From positions 1-24,120 of the forward strand of contig PMST01000636.1 in NCBI GenBank assembly GCA_003168295.1: a stretch of 24,120 bases of DNA, in the 5' to 3' direction. Both the position numbers and the translations under genes were made by a program. This DNA comes from Actinomycetota bacterium (GTDB taxonomy: Bacteria > Actinomycetota > Actinomycetes > Streptosporangiales > Streptosporangiaceae). Shown piece by piece: positions 14,420-21,641 of the stretch; the first letter of the stretch is position 1; the number at the start of each line of letters is the position of its first letter. Under the pieces are notes generated by a model, which made no database searches, was not told where the DNA came from, and worked only from the letters and a program-made list of their open reading frames with translations.

Positions 14420-14866
14420 ATGGAATCCGAGCCGGCCTGCTCCATCGCCCGCAGCCTGACGGTGCTTGGCGAGCGGTGGACGTTCTTGATCCTGCGGGAG
14501 GCGCTAGCCGGGGCTACCCGGTTCGCCCAGTTCCGTGACGCCCTGGGCATCGCGCCCGACATGCTGGCCGACCGGCTGGCCACGCTGGTCAGCTACGGCG
14601 TCCTGACCCGCGAGCCCTACCAGGAGCCCGGTCGGCGGGTGCGCTACGGCTACCAGCTCACCCCGGCCGGGCGCGAGCTGCAGGTGGTGCTGGGCGCGCT
14701 CCAGCAGTGGGGTGACGCGCACCTGCCCCGGCCCGAGGGACCGACGCTGCTGCGGCGGCAACGGGGCACGGAGCGGCCGCTGCACGTCGCCTACGTCGAC
14801 GACGACGGCCGCGAGATCGACCCCGACGACGTGGCCTTCGTCCGGACCCCCGCCTACCCGGCCTGA
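14420..14866 (+). CDS. HxlR-family transcriptional regulator
   Basis: A 148-aa protein with the compact winged helix of the HxlR/YodB family. It opens with the conserved cysteine (C7) followed by I-A-R-S-L-T-V-L-G-E-R-W-T-F-L-I-L-R-E. The next element is R-F-A-Q-F-R-D-A-L-G-I-A-P-D-M-L-A-D-R-L, then a wing with Y-Q-L-T-P-A-G-R-E-L. In several family members the N-terminal Cys senses electrophiles or oxidants; whether it does so here is inference. The C-terminal about 45 residues are acidic (Y-V-D-D-D-G-R-E-I-D-P-D-D-V) and extend past the basic domain. It is divergent from the SDR gene and likely controls it and itself through the direct repeats between them. It converges on the first Lrp-type gene with only 11 bp between. 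Confidence 0.92.
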   Translation: MESEPACSIARSLTVLGERWTFLILREALAGATRFAQFRDALGIAPDMLADRLATLVSYGVLTREPYQEPGRRVRYGYQLTPAGRELQVVLGALQQWGDAHLPRPEGPTLLRRQRGTERPLHVAYVDDDGREIDPDDVAFVRTPAYPA

Positions 14867-14877
14867 CCAGCCTTGAT

Positions 14878-15345
14878 TCAGATCTCCCATTCGTAGGAGA
14901 ACTTCACCACGTCGAGAATCACGAAGGTCTCCACGGCGGTGATGGCCTGGATCTGGCCGAGCGTGTTGGAGGTGAACCCGAGCAGGTGGTGCTGGTCGCA
15001 GAAGAAAGCCTCCACGATGATGTCGAACCGCCCGGTCGAGACTCCGACGTAGCGCACCTCGGGCTGCTGCTTGAGCTGCTCGCCGACGGCGCGCAACTCG
15101 GGGAGCAGGACGGAGATCCCGATGATCGCCGACAGGCTCCGGCCCACGGCCAGGGGCGTCGGAACCGCCACGATGTTGATCAACCCGCGGGAGACCAGCT
15201 GACCGATTCTCTTGCGGGCCGTCGTTTCCGAGACACCCAGCTCCCTGGCTATGTCGGTGTTCGCCATCCGGCCGTCGACCTGCAGGATTTTGATCAGGCG
15301 GCGGTCAGTCTCATCGAGCAGGCGGGCGTGCTCCGGCTCACACAA
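14878..15345 (-). CDS. Lrp/AsnC-family transcriptional regulator (first of two paralogues)
   Basis: A 155-aa protein. An AsnC-type helix-turn-helix fills about residues 9-60 (L-L-D-E-T-D-R-R-L-I-K-I-L-Q-V-D-G-R, then I-A-R-E-L-G-V-S-E-T-T-A-R-K-R-I). An RAM/AsnC ligand-binding domain (about 70-150) includes R-Y-V-G-V-S-T-G-R-F-D-I. It ends V-V-K-F-S-Y-E-W-E-I, almost identical to the end of the second Lrp-type protein at 21638-22150. Such regulators bind amino acids or related small molecules and act as octamers on DNA. The TTG start at 15345 has GAGG about six bases upstream; no better in-frame start exists nearby. It diverges from the APC permease gene, whose promoter region it probably binds, and likely regulates both. 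Confidence 0.92.
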   Translation of the reverse strand: MCEPEHARLLDETDRRLIKILQVDGRMANTDIARELGVSETTARKRIGQLVSRGLINIVAVPTPLAVGRSLSAIIGISVLLPELRAVGEQLKQQPEVRYVGVSTGRFDIIVEAFFCDQHHLLGFTSNTLGQIQAITAVETFVILDVVKFSYEWEI

Positions 15346-15356
15346 CAGAACCTCGC

Positions 15357-15404
15357 AGTTCGAATCACAGCTCTACCGATCTAATATTAACCGAGATTCG
15401 AACT
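15357..15404. promoter_or_regulatory. 10-bp inverted repeat with TTCGAA cores, candidate Lrp/AsnC operator
   Basis: AGTTCGAATC (15357-15366) and GATTCGAACT (15395-15404) are exact reverse complements with a 28-bp AT-rich spacer. Each arm contains the self-complementary TTCGAA. The right arm overlaps the predicted transcription start of the regulator and the left arm lies just before its start codon. This fits autoregulation by an octameric Lrp protein. Confidence 0.55.
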
Positions 15405-15406
15405 TA

Positions 15407-15451
15407 ATAATCTGAAAAATGTTGACATTCGTCAAGTTGTGGTTTTAGGCT
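15407..15451. promoter_or_regulatory. Divergent promoters whose -35 boxes share one palindrome
   Basis: TTGAC-ATTC-GTCAA (15422-15435) gives TTGACA on the plus strand and TTGACG on the minus strand. Plus: TTGACA (15422-15427), 18-bp spacer, TAGGCT (15446-15451), about 28 bases before the permease ATG. Minus: TTGACG, 17-bp spacer, GATTAT (complement of 15407-15412), serving the Lrp-type gene. The plus-strand promoter is a good match to housekeeping sigma consensus. Confidence 0.65.
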
Positions 15452-15479
15452 CCGGTCATCTGATCCCTAGGAGGACGCG

Positions 15480-17105
15480 ATGGCTGAAGCCGTGACAGCA
15501 GGTTCCTCGACAGCTCCCGGTGTCTTCTCCCGGAAGGCGTCCGGGCTGGTCCGGGTCGGCAGCACGCTCGACGTGTTCATCTTCAATGTCGGTCTGGTGT
15601 CTGTCGGCATCGCCATCGCCTACAACCAGTACTACGGGCCGAGCCTGTATCCGGGGGCGCAGCCGTGGGTGGCCACCCTGCTGGCGGCGTTCGGCATGGT
15701 CTTCGTGGCGGCCGCCTTCTACTGCTGGTCGGTCGTCTTCCCCCGCTCGGGTGGCGTCTACGTGTTCCTGTCGCGGACCATCAACCCCGGTGTGGCCTTC
15801 GTCATGTCGCTGATCGAGACGATCATCCTGCTGTACTACGCGGCGCTGGCCGCCGGCCTGATCGTTCAGGTCGGCCTGTCCTCGTTCTTCGGCGCGGTCG
15901 GGACAGTGGCCAAGAACGCGACGCTGACCAGCTGGGGTGCGACGGTGGCCAGGCCGGCCGGGGTGTTCTGGATCGGCACCCTGATCATCGTGGTGGCCGG
16001 GGTGCTGCTGATCAGCGGGACCCGGCGGTACTTCACGGTGCAGCGGGTCTTGTTCGTCGTGGCGGTCGTCGGGCTGGCCGTGATCGCGGTGGTGATGATC
16101 TTCGGCAGCCGGGCCAGCTTCCAGCACAACCTGACCGGGCTGACCGGCCTGCACTACAACCAGGTCATCGCCACGGCGGAGAAGCACGGGTACGCGCCCG
16201 CAGCCAGCAGTTTCAGCATGAGCGGAAAGTTCCTCATCTGGCCGCTGCTGCCGCTGCTCGGCGCCGTCCAGTCGGTCGGGATCGGCGGTGAGATCAAGAA
16301 GGTCCGGCGCTCGCAGCTGTACGGGATGATCGGTGCCGTCGTGGCCACGGGCATCGTGATCGCGCTGTTCGCGCTGCTGTCGAACAAAGACTTCGGCTAC
16401 AACTTCCAGGGCGCGGTGGCCTACAACTCGCTGAACGGAGTGACCGGGGCGACCACCTCGACCGCGCCGTGGTTCGCCGTGCTGGCCGGGATCCTGGGCG
16501 ACAACGTCCTGCTCTCCGGCATCATCCTGGCCACCTTCGCGGCGTGGATCTGGTTCTGGATCCCGGCCGAGCTGGCCTATACGACCCGGAGCATGATCGC
16601 GTGGTCGTTCGACCGGGTGGCACCGGACCGGCTCGGCTTCGTCAGCGAGACGGTGCATACGCCCGTGGTCGCGATCGGGATCTCGACCAGCGGCGCGGTC
16701 GTCTTCATGTGGCTCATCGCCTTCAAGGCCGTTTCCTTCCTGACCTTCATCGAGGTGCTGCTGGTCATCTGGGGCACGGTCATGGTCTCGGCGGTGCTCT
16801 TCCCGGTGCTGCGCAAGGGGCTCTATGCCTCGTCGCCGGCCAAGAACTTCAAGATCGCCGGTATCCCGGTCATGCCGGTGTCAGGTGCGATCTCCACGGT
16901 GTTTTTCGCGCTGGCCTTCTGGCTGCTGTGGCGGGACCCGATCGCGGCCGGGCCACTGATCAAACTGTCCAAGATGCCGGTGGAGGCCTGGATCACGCTG
17001 GGGGCGATCGTGGTAGGCACGGCGTGGTATTTCGGGGCGAAGGCCTACCGCAGGCGGCAGGGCATCGACATCAGCCTGGCGTTCCAGCAGATCCCGATCG
17101 AATGA
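15480..17105 (+). CDS. APC-superfamily amino acid/amine permease
   Basis: A 541-aa integral membrane protein with about 12 predicted helices. The first helix region (V-G-S-T-L-D-V-F-I-F-N-V-G, about 26-38) and the F-P-R-S-G-G-V-Y-V-F-L-S-R segment (about 87-99) are typical of amino acid-polyamine-organocation transporters. A conserved intracellular loop with G-I-G-G-E-I-K-K-V-R-R-S (about 264-275) is the common G-E-x-K-x-P/R-R-S element. It should import an amino acid, amine or related nitrogen compound by cation symport or exchange. ATG 15480 has AGGAGG five bases upstream and is the first gene after the Lrp-controlled promoter. The next gene starts 25 bp downstream, so this is the head of a five-gene unit. 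The substrate would be the key to the operon, but it cannot be deduced. Confidence 0.92.
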   Translation: MAEAVTAGSSTAPGVFSRKASGLVRVGSTLDVFIFNVGLVSVGIAIAYNQYYGPSLYPGAQPWVATLLAAFGMVFVAAAFYCWSVVFPRSGGVYVFLSRTINPGVAFVMSLIETIILLYYAALAAGLIVQVGLSSFFGAVGTVAKNATLTSWGATVARPAGVFWIGTLIIVVAGVLLISGTRRYFTVQRVLFVVAVVGLAVIAVVMIFGSRASFQHNLTGLTGLHYNQVIATAEKHGYAPAASSFSMSGKFLIWPLLPLLGAVQSVGIGGEIKKVRRSQLYGMIGAVVATGIVIALFALLSNKDFGYNFQGAVAYNSLNGVTGATTSTAPWFAVLAGILGDNVLLSGIILATFAAWIWFWIPAELAYTTRSMIAWSFDRVAPDRLGFVSETVHTPVVAIGISTSGAVVFMWLIAFKAVSFLTFIEVLLVIWGTVMVSAVLFPVLRKGLYASSPAKNFKIAGIPVMPVSGAISTVFFALAFWLLWRDPIAAGPLIKLSKMPVEAWITLGAIVVGTAWYFGAKAYRRRQGIDISLAFQQIPIE

Positions 17106-17130
17106 GGACCCCGGCGAATGCGGTCGTGAG

Positions 17131-17907
17131 GTGATCGCGGTCTGGGATCGGCTGCAGTCCGAGGCGGTTTCGATCGTCGCTGAGGCTGGCCGGGCGGGCG
17201 TCACGCTCCGGGTCGTCGGCTCGGCCGGCATCCGGCTGCACTGCCCGGGTCCCGGCCCGGTCATGGACCGGCTCGGCCGGCCGGCCAAGGACATCGACTT
17301 CATCGTCCCGCAGCAGCACCGCAAGGGCATGCGCCGCCTGCTGGAATCCCGCGGCTACGTCACAGACAGGGACCTGCTGATCGCGATGGAAGGCACCAGG
17401 TACAGCTTCACCCACGCCGAGCACGGGACGGAGATCGATGTCTTCGTCGAGCGCCTGGCGTTCTGCCACACGATCGAGGTCCGCGACCGCCTGGACGTCC
17501 ACCCGGTCACGATCCCGCTGGAGGAACTGCTGCTGCAGAAGGTCCAGATCATCGAGATGACCACCACGGACGTCATCGACATCAGCGTGCTCCTGGCCAC
17601 CCACGAGGTAGCGCCGGCCTCCGGGGACACCGAGACGGTCGACGCCGGCCGCATCGCCCGCCTGCTCGCCCGTGACTGGGGGTTCCATCACACGGCCACC
17701 CGCAACCTGCGTCAGGTCCGCGACGCCGTCGGGGGAGCCACCACCGATCTGGGCCAGGAGCCGAATGACAAGATCCGCGACCGGGTCGGCCGGGTCCTCG
17801 AGGCTATCGACGCCGAGCCGAAGAACCTGGCCTGGCGGATGCGAGACCGGATCGGGGAGCGCAAGCAGTGGTGGCAGGACGTCGATGACAAGGAGGCGAC
17901 CTACTGA
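17131..17907 (+). CDS. Nucleotidyltransferase-fold protein
   Basis: A 258-aa protein with the polymerase-beta-type nucleotidyltransferase core. Visible elements are G-S-A-G-I-R-L-H (30-37, the G-S motif), K-D-I-D-F-I-V (metal-binding Asp54 and Asp56) and T-E-I-D-V-F-V (third Asp103), then a helix with L-L-L-Q-K-V-Q-I (134-140). The catalytic triad is intact, so transfer of a nucleotide to a protein, RNA or small molecule is plausible. Related folds occur in AbiEii/MNT-type toxins or antitoxins, but no HEPN or AbiEi partner is adjacent. The C-terminal about 100 residues are helical and charged. The GTG start at 17131 is the first possible in frame after the permease stop; its ribosome site is weak. 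The stop shares one base with the ATG of the phosphoesterase (TGATG), indicating coupled translation of the pair. Confidence 0.75.
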   Translation: MIAVWDRLQSEAVSIVAEAGRAGVTLRVVGSAGIRLHCPGPGPVMDRLGRPAKDIDFIVPQQHRKGMRRLLESRGYVTDRDLLIAMEGTRYSFTHAEHGTEIDVFVERLAFCHTIEVRDRLDVHPVTIPLEELLLQKVQIIEMTTTDVIDISVLLATHEVAPASGDTETVDAGRIARLLARDWGFHHTATRNLRQVRDAVGGATTDLGQEPNDKIRDRVGRVLEAIDAEPKNLAWRMRDRIGERKQWWQDVDDKEATY

Positions 17908-18902
17908 TGGGCCTGCTGCGCAAAAAGCCGCCGATACCGCGTGGTCAGGACGAGCGCACCATCTTCTTCGCCTCCGACCTGCATGGCTCCGAGGTGTGCT
18001 TCAAGAAATTCGTGGCCGCCGCGAAGTTCTACGGCGCGGACACCCTCCTGCTCGGCGGTGACATCAGCGCGAAGATCGTCGTGCCGATCGTGACCACCGG
18101 CGCCGGGAAGTACGTCGCGCAGTTCCACGGCCAGGAAGAAAAGATCGACGACGTTACCATCGCCGATTTCGAGCAGCGCGCCTGGAACAGCGGCCTTTAC
18201 ACCGAACGGATGGAGCCCGACGAGTACCAGCACTTCGTCGATCACCCCGACGAGGTTGAGCTGCTGTTCAACCGGGTCATGCGCCGGACCGTACAGCGGT
18301 GGGTCGAGTACGCGAAAACGAAACTCGCCGACAGCCCGGTCACCATCTACAACGCGCCAGGCAACGACGACCCCAAGGAAGTCGACGAAGTTCTGCTCAC
18401 CCACGGCGATGACCGGCTGATCTTCGTCGAAGGTGAGATCGTCGAGCTGGCCCCTGGCATGGAGATGCTCAGCACCGGCTACACGAACGTCACCCCCTGG
18501 GACACCCACCGCGAGTACAGCGAAGACGAGATCCGCGCCCACCTCAAGCAGATGACCGACCGGCTAGCCCGTCCGCGCCAGGCGATCTTCAACATTCATG
18601 TCCCGCCCTACAACTCGCGGCTGGATACGGCGCCGCTGCTCGGCCAGGACCTCAAGGTGAAAACCTCGGCAGGCGCTCAGGTGACTGCCCCGGTCGGATC
18701 GGTGGCCGTCCGGGAGGCCATCGAGGAGGTCCAGCCGCTGCTCGGCCTGCACGGGCACATCCACGAGTCTGGCGGCTCAGTCAAGATCGGCCCGACCACC
18801 GCCATCAACGTCGGCTCGGAGTACGGGGAAGGCGTCCTGCGCGGGGTGCTGCTCACGATCGGCGGCGGCAAGCTGCTGCGCTATCAGGCGGTCACCGGGT
18901 GA
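17907..18902 (+). CDS. Calcineurin-like metallophosphoesterase
   Basis: A 331-aa predicted cytoplasmic enzyme with all binuclear-metal motifs of the family: S-D-L-H-G (Asp24, His26), G-G-D-I-S (Asp52), P-G-N-D-D (Asn153, Asp154), N-I-H-V-P-P (His231) and G-L-H-G-H-I-H-E-S (His284, His286). A long insertion (about 60-140) between the second and third motifs is helical and acidic and distinguishes it from minimal phosphodiesterases. It should hydrolyse a phosphomono- or phosphodiester; the target is unknown. ATG 17907 has AAGGAGG upstream and overlaps the stop of the nucleotidyltransferase gene by one base, suggesting that the two proteins act on the same target or in opposite directions. A strong hairpin follows 20 bases after its stop, before the ligase gene. 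Confidence 0.88.
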   Translation: MGLLRKKPPIPRGQDERTIFFASDLHGSEVCFKKFVAAAKFYGADTLLLGGDISAKIVVPIVTTGAGKYVAQFHGQEEKIDDVTIADFEQRAWNSGLYTERMEPDEYQHFVDHPDEVELLFNRVMRRTVQRWVEYAKTKLADSPVTIYNAPGNDDPKEVDEVLLTHGDDRLIFVEGEIVELAPGMEMLSTGYTNVTPWDTHREYSEDEIRAHLKQMTDRLARPRQAIFNIHVPPYNSRLDTAPLLGQDLKVKTSAGAQVTAPVGSVAVREAIEEVQPLLGLHGHIHESGGSVKIGPTTAINVGSEYGEGVLRGVLLTIGGGKLLRYQAVTG

Positions 18903-18922
18903 CGCGCCAGGCGGCCGAACTC

Positions 18923-18941
18923 CCGCCGGAAAGACCGGCGG
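18923..18941 (+). promoter_or_regulatory. Intercistronic RNA hairpin before the ligase gene
   Basis: CCGCCGG (18923-18929) and CCGGCGG (18935-18941) form a perfect 7-bp GC-only stem with the loop AAAGA. It lies between the phosphoesterase stop (18902) and the ligase start (18965). No T run follows; the downstream sequence is purine-rich and contains the ribosome site. It may act as a mRNA-stability or processing element that sets different levels for the two halves of the operon, or as a partial terminator. Confidence 0.5.
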
Positions 18942-18964
18942 AAAGAAAGGACAGGGTCGAAGGC

Positions 18965-20335
18965 GTGACAGATATCGAGCGACTCAGGCACGATCTGGAG
19001 TCTCAGGGCGTCAAGTACGTGTTCGGTGCCTATACCGACGTGCACGGCGTCCCGAAGTCCAAATGCGTCCCGGTCGCGCACCTCGCCGACGCGGCGGCTG
19101 GCTCGGAGCTTTACACCGTGGGCGCGCTGGACGGGATGGGCGAACTCGGCCCGAATGAAGACGAGTGCGCTGGGATCCCCGACCTGGCCGAGATCACGGT
19201 GCTGCCCTGGGACCGCCGGTACGCGGTGGCGCCGGCCAACCTCTACTTCCACGGCGAGCCGTACTCCCATGACTTCCGGCGCATCCTGCAGAACCAGATC
19301 GACGAGGCCGCGGCGGCGGGTTTCCGGATGAACATGGGCGTCGAGCCGGAACTCTACGTACTCCGCGACACCCCCACCGGCGCACAGCCGTGGATTCCCG
19401 AGGACCTGCACAACGCGCCCACCCGCGGCTACGACCTGGAGACCACGATCCTGGCCGACCCGTTCCTTGAGCCCATGGTCCAGTACATCAACGAACTCGG
19501 CTGGGACGTGTACTCCTTCGACCATGAGGGCGGCGACGGCCAGTACGAGTTTGACTTCGGCTACACTGACTCGCTGAAGATGGCCGACCGGATGCTGATT
19601 TTCCGGCTGATGGCCAAGCACGTCGCCCGCACGCTTGGCTGCTTTGCCTCGTTCATGCCCAAGCCGTTCCAGACTTCGTTCGGCTCCGGTGCTCACCTCA
19701 ACGTCAGCCTCGCGGACATCAACACGGGCCGGAACCTGTTCGACGGCGGCGCGACCGGAGACCTCTCCGCGATTCCGCATGACCAGGCTTACGGCCCGAT
19801 CGCGTATCACTTCACCGCCGGCGTGCTCGCGCATGGCGCCGCCCTGATGGCCGTGCTGTCCCCGACCGTCAACTCTTATAAGCGGCTCATGCCGCGCGGT
19901 CTTATGCAGGAGATCTCCTGGGCTCCGGTTTTCCAGGCGTGGGGATACAACAACCGGACCTTGATGGCCCGGCTGCCGATGAACCGGCGGTGCCTGGAGG
20001 TGCGCACGGCCGACAGCGCGGTGAACTTCTACCTGGGCGCCGCGCTGGTGCTCGCCGCCGGTCTCGACGGCATCCGGCGCGAGCTGAAGCCCGCCGATCC
20101 GGTCAACATCGACACCTACAAGGTCAGCGAGAAGGACCTGGCCGACATGGGCGTGCGCCGTCTGCCGTCGCATCTGGGCGAGGCGGTCACCGCCTTCGAG
20201 GACAGCGAGTTCGCCCAGCAGGTACTCGGTTCGGAGCTGCACGCCAGCTACGCCAGCCTCAAGCGCGCGGAGTGGCAGGAATACAACACCGTCGTCAGCC
20301 AATGGGAGCAGGACAAATACCTGCGGCTGTGGTGA
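18965..20335 (+). CDS. Type III glutamine-synthetase-like ligase (GlnT/GmaS-like)
   Basis: A 456-aa protein of the glutamine synthetase superfamily. These enzymes use ATP to join glutamate with ammonia or an amine through gamma-glutamyl phosphate. The N-terminal beta-grasp part includes Y-T-D-V-H-G-V-P-K-S-K (23-33). Catalytic-domain motifs are V-E-P-E-L (Glu127, Glu129), Q-Y-E-F-D-F (Glu195), G-S-G-A-H-L-N (His244), N-S-Y-K-R-L and R-x-A-D-S-A-V-N-F-Y-L. Length and start resemble proteins annotated as type III glutamate-ammonia ligase, a group that includes gamma-glutamylmethylamide synthetases. An amine rather than ammonia is therefore a real possibility. The N-L-Y adenylylation loop of housekeeping enzymes is not seen. 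GTG 18965 has AGGG eight bases upstream and gives the family-typical start; GTG 18899, overlapping the previous stop, would translate the hairpin. Confidence 0.88.
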   Translation: MTDIERLRHDLESQGVKYVFGAYTDVHGVPKSKCVPVAHLADAAAGSELYTVGALDGMGELGPNEDECAGIPDLAEITVLPWDRRYAVAPANLYFHGEPYSHDFRRILQNQIDEAAAAGFRMNMGVEPELYVLRDTPTGAQPWIPEDLHNAPTRGYDLETTILADPFLEPMVQYINELGWDVYSFDHEGGDGQYEFDFGYTDSLKMADRMLIFRLMAKHVARTLGCFASFMPKPFQTSFGSGAHLNVSLADINTGRNLFDGGATGDLSAIPHDQAYGPIAYHFTAGVLAHGAALMAVLSPTVNSYKRLMPRGLMQEISWAPVFQAWGYNNRTLMARLPMNRRCLEVRTADSAVNFYLGAALVLAAGLDGIRRELKPADPVNIDTYKVSEKDLADMGVRRLPSHLGEAVTAFEDSEFAQQVLGSELHASYASLKRAEWQEYNTVVSQWEQDKYLRLW

Positions 20336-20357
20336 CCAAGAAGGAGAGGAAGTCACG

Positions 20358-21641
20358 GTGAGTAACCTGCGGGAAACGCCGACGAGCTCAGCGCTGCGCC
20401 GAGACCAGGCCAACATCGAGGCCGTCGCCCGGATGACCGGCGCCGAGCCGGTCCTTATCGACGTCCAGGCCGCCGGCCAGGCCATCCCCGGCATGACGCC
20501 GCAGACGATCCTCACCTCCGGGCCGCCGCTGCCGTGGCCGGAGTACTACGGCGGCCAGCGCCGCGCGGTGATCTACGGCGCCATCTACGAGGGTCTGGCC
20601 AGCGACGAGTCAGACGCCGACGCCAAGCTGCGAGACGGGCGGATCGTCCTCGGTGCGACCCACGACCACGGCTGCGTCGGGTCGGTCGCGGGCATCTACA
20701 CCGCGTCCATGCCGGTCTTCGTGGTCGAGAATACGAAACGGGGAAACCGGGCTTACTGCAACTTTTACGAGGGCGAGTCACGGCACCGGCTGAACTACGG
20801 CTCCTATAACGACGAGGTGCGGGCCGGACTGGATTTCCTTCGCGACGAGCTGGCGCCGGTTCTGGGGGACGTGATCCGGTCTTCCGGTGGCATTGCGCTT
20901 AAGCCGCTGATCGGGCGGGCCCTGCGGATGGGCGATGAACTGCACAGCCGCAATACCGCCGCCACCACCTTGCTGATCCGGGCCCTGACGCCGCAGTTCG
21001 TGGAGTACGCGGTCGGCTCCTCGAAGGAGCGGGCGCTGACGGCGCTTGGCTTCTTTTTCGACAGCGACTACTCGTTCTTGCGTCTGTCCATGGCGGCGGC
21101 CAAGGCCATGGCCGACGCGGCCCGGGACGTCCCCGCGTCCAGCGTGGTGACGGCGATGACCATCAGCTGCCGCAATTTTGCCATCAGGGTGAGCGGGCTG
21201 GGCGATCAGTGGTTCCTCGGACCGCTGCCGGAAGTGTCCTGCAAGCTGTTCGAGGGCTTTACCGACGATGACGTCCAGTGGATCGGCGGCGAAAGTCACA
21301 TCACTGAGACGGTCGGGCTCGGCGGCTTCGCCCAGGCGGCCGCGTTCGGGCTGCAGGCCTACCAGGGCGGCTCGGCGCAGGAGATGGTGGCGATGAACTC
21401 GCTCATGTACCACATCACCGTGGCCGAGCATCCCGACTTCAAGATCCCGTATTTCGGGTTCCGCGGCACCCCGGTAGGGATTGACGTCTTCAAGGTCGCT
21501 GCTACCCGCACCCAGCCCGTTATCGACGGTGGCCTCGCGGGCAAGAACGGCGGGCAGATCGGTGCCGGGATCCTGCGTGCGCCGCTGGAGTGCTTCGACG
21601 CGGCAGCGGCCGCTTACCAGCAGCGATACCAGGACGGCTAG
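20358..21641 (+). CDS. DUF1116 protein, AllG/YlbE-like
   Basis: A 427-aa protein with the hallmarks of DUF1116: S-M-P-V-F-V-V-E-N (117-125) followed by G-N-R-A-Y-C-N-F-Y-E-G (129-139), and R-A-L-R-M-G-D-E-L-H-S-R-N-T-A-A-T (187-203). Also present are S-S-V-V-T-A-M with V-S-G-L-G-D-Q-W-F-L-G-P, and the end motif G-G-Q-I-G-A-G. To my knowledge the E. coli member YlbE (AllG) works with FdrA (AllF) and YlbF (AllH) as an oxamate carbamoyltransferase in anaerobic allantoin use. Neither partner nor a carbamate kinase is here. The G-A-T-H-D-H-G-C-V-G-S segment (99-109) could be a catalytic or phosphate-binding loop, which is inference. The GTG start has AGGAGAGG upstream, 22 bp after the ligase gene. 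Its TAG stop overlaps the convergent regulator's stop. Confidence 0.85.
   Translation: MSNLRETPTSSALRRDQANIEAVARMTGAEPVLIDVQAAGQAIPGMTPQTILTSGPPLPWPEYYGGQRRAVIYGAIYEGLASDESDADAKLRDGRIVLGATHDHGCVGSVAGIYTASMPVFVVENTKRGNRAYCNFYEGESRHRLNYGSYNDEVRAGLDFLRDELAPVLGDVIRSSGGIALKPLIGRALRMGDELHSRNTAATTLLIRALTPQFVEYAVGSSKERALTALGFFFDSDYSFLRLSMAAAKAMADAARDVPASSVVTAMTISCRNFAIRVSGLGDQWFLGPLPEVSCKLFEGFTDDDVQWIGGESHITETVGLGGFAQAAAFGLQAYQGGSAQEMVAMNSLMYHITVAEHPDFKIPYFGFRGTPVGIDVFKVAATRTQPVIDGGLAGKNGGQIGAGILRAPLECFDAAAAAYQQRYQDG

Noticed and set aside
15456..16658. Open frame of 400 codons on the minus strand
   Set aside because: It is antisense to the APC permease gene. Its product is dominated by His, Asp, Arg and Gln repeats, typical of the shadow of hydrophobic codons.
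17131..18902. Type IV toxin-antitoxin or AbiE defence pair
   Set aside because: There is no AbiEi-like or HEPN partner. The neighbouring protein is a complete calcineurin-like phosphoesterase inside a metabolic-looking operon.
18884..20515. Open frame of 543 codons on the minus strand
   Set aside because: It is the reverse complement of the GS-like ligase gene, and no protein family is recognisable in it.
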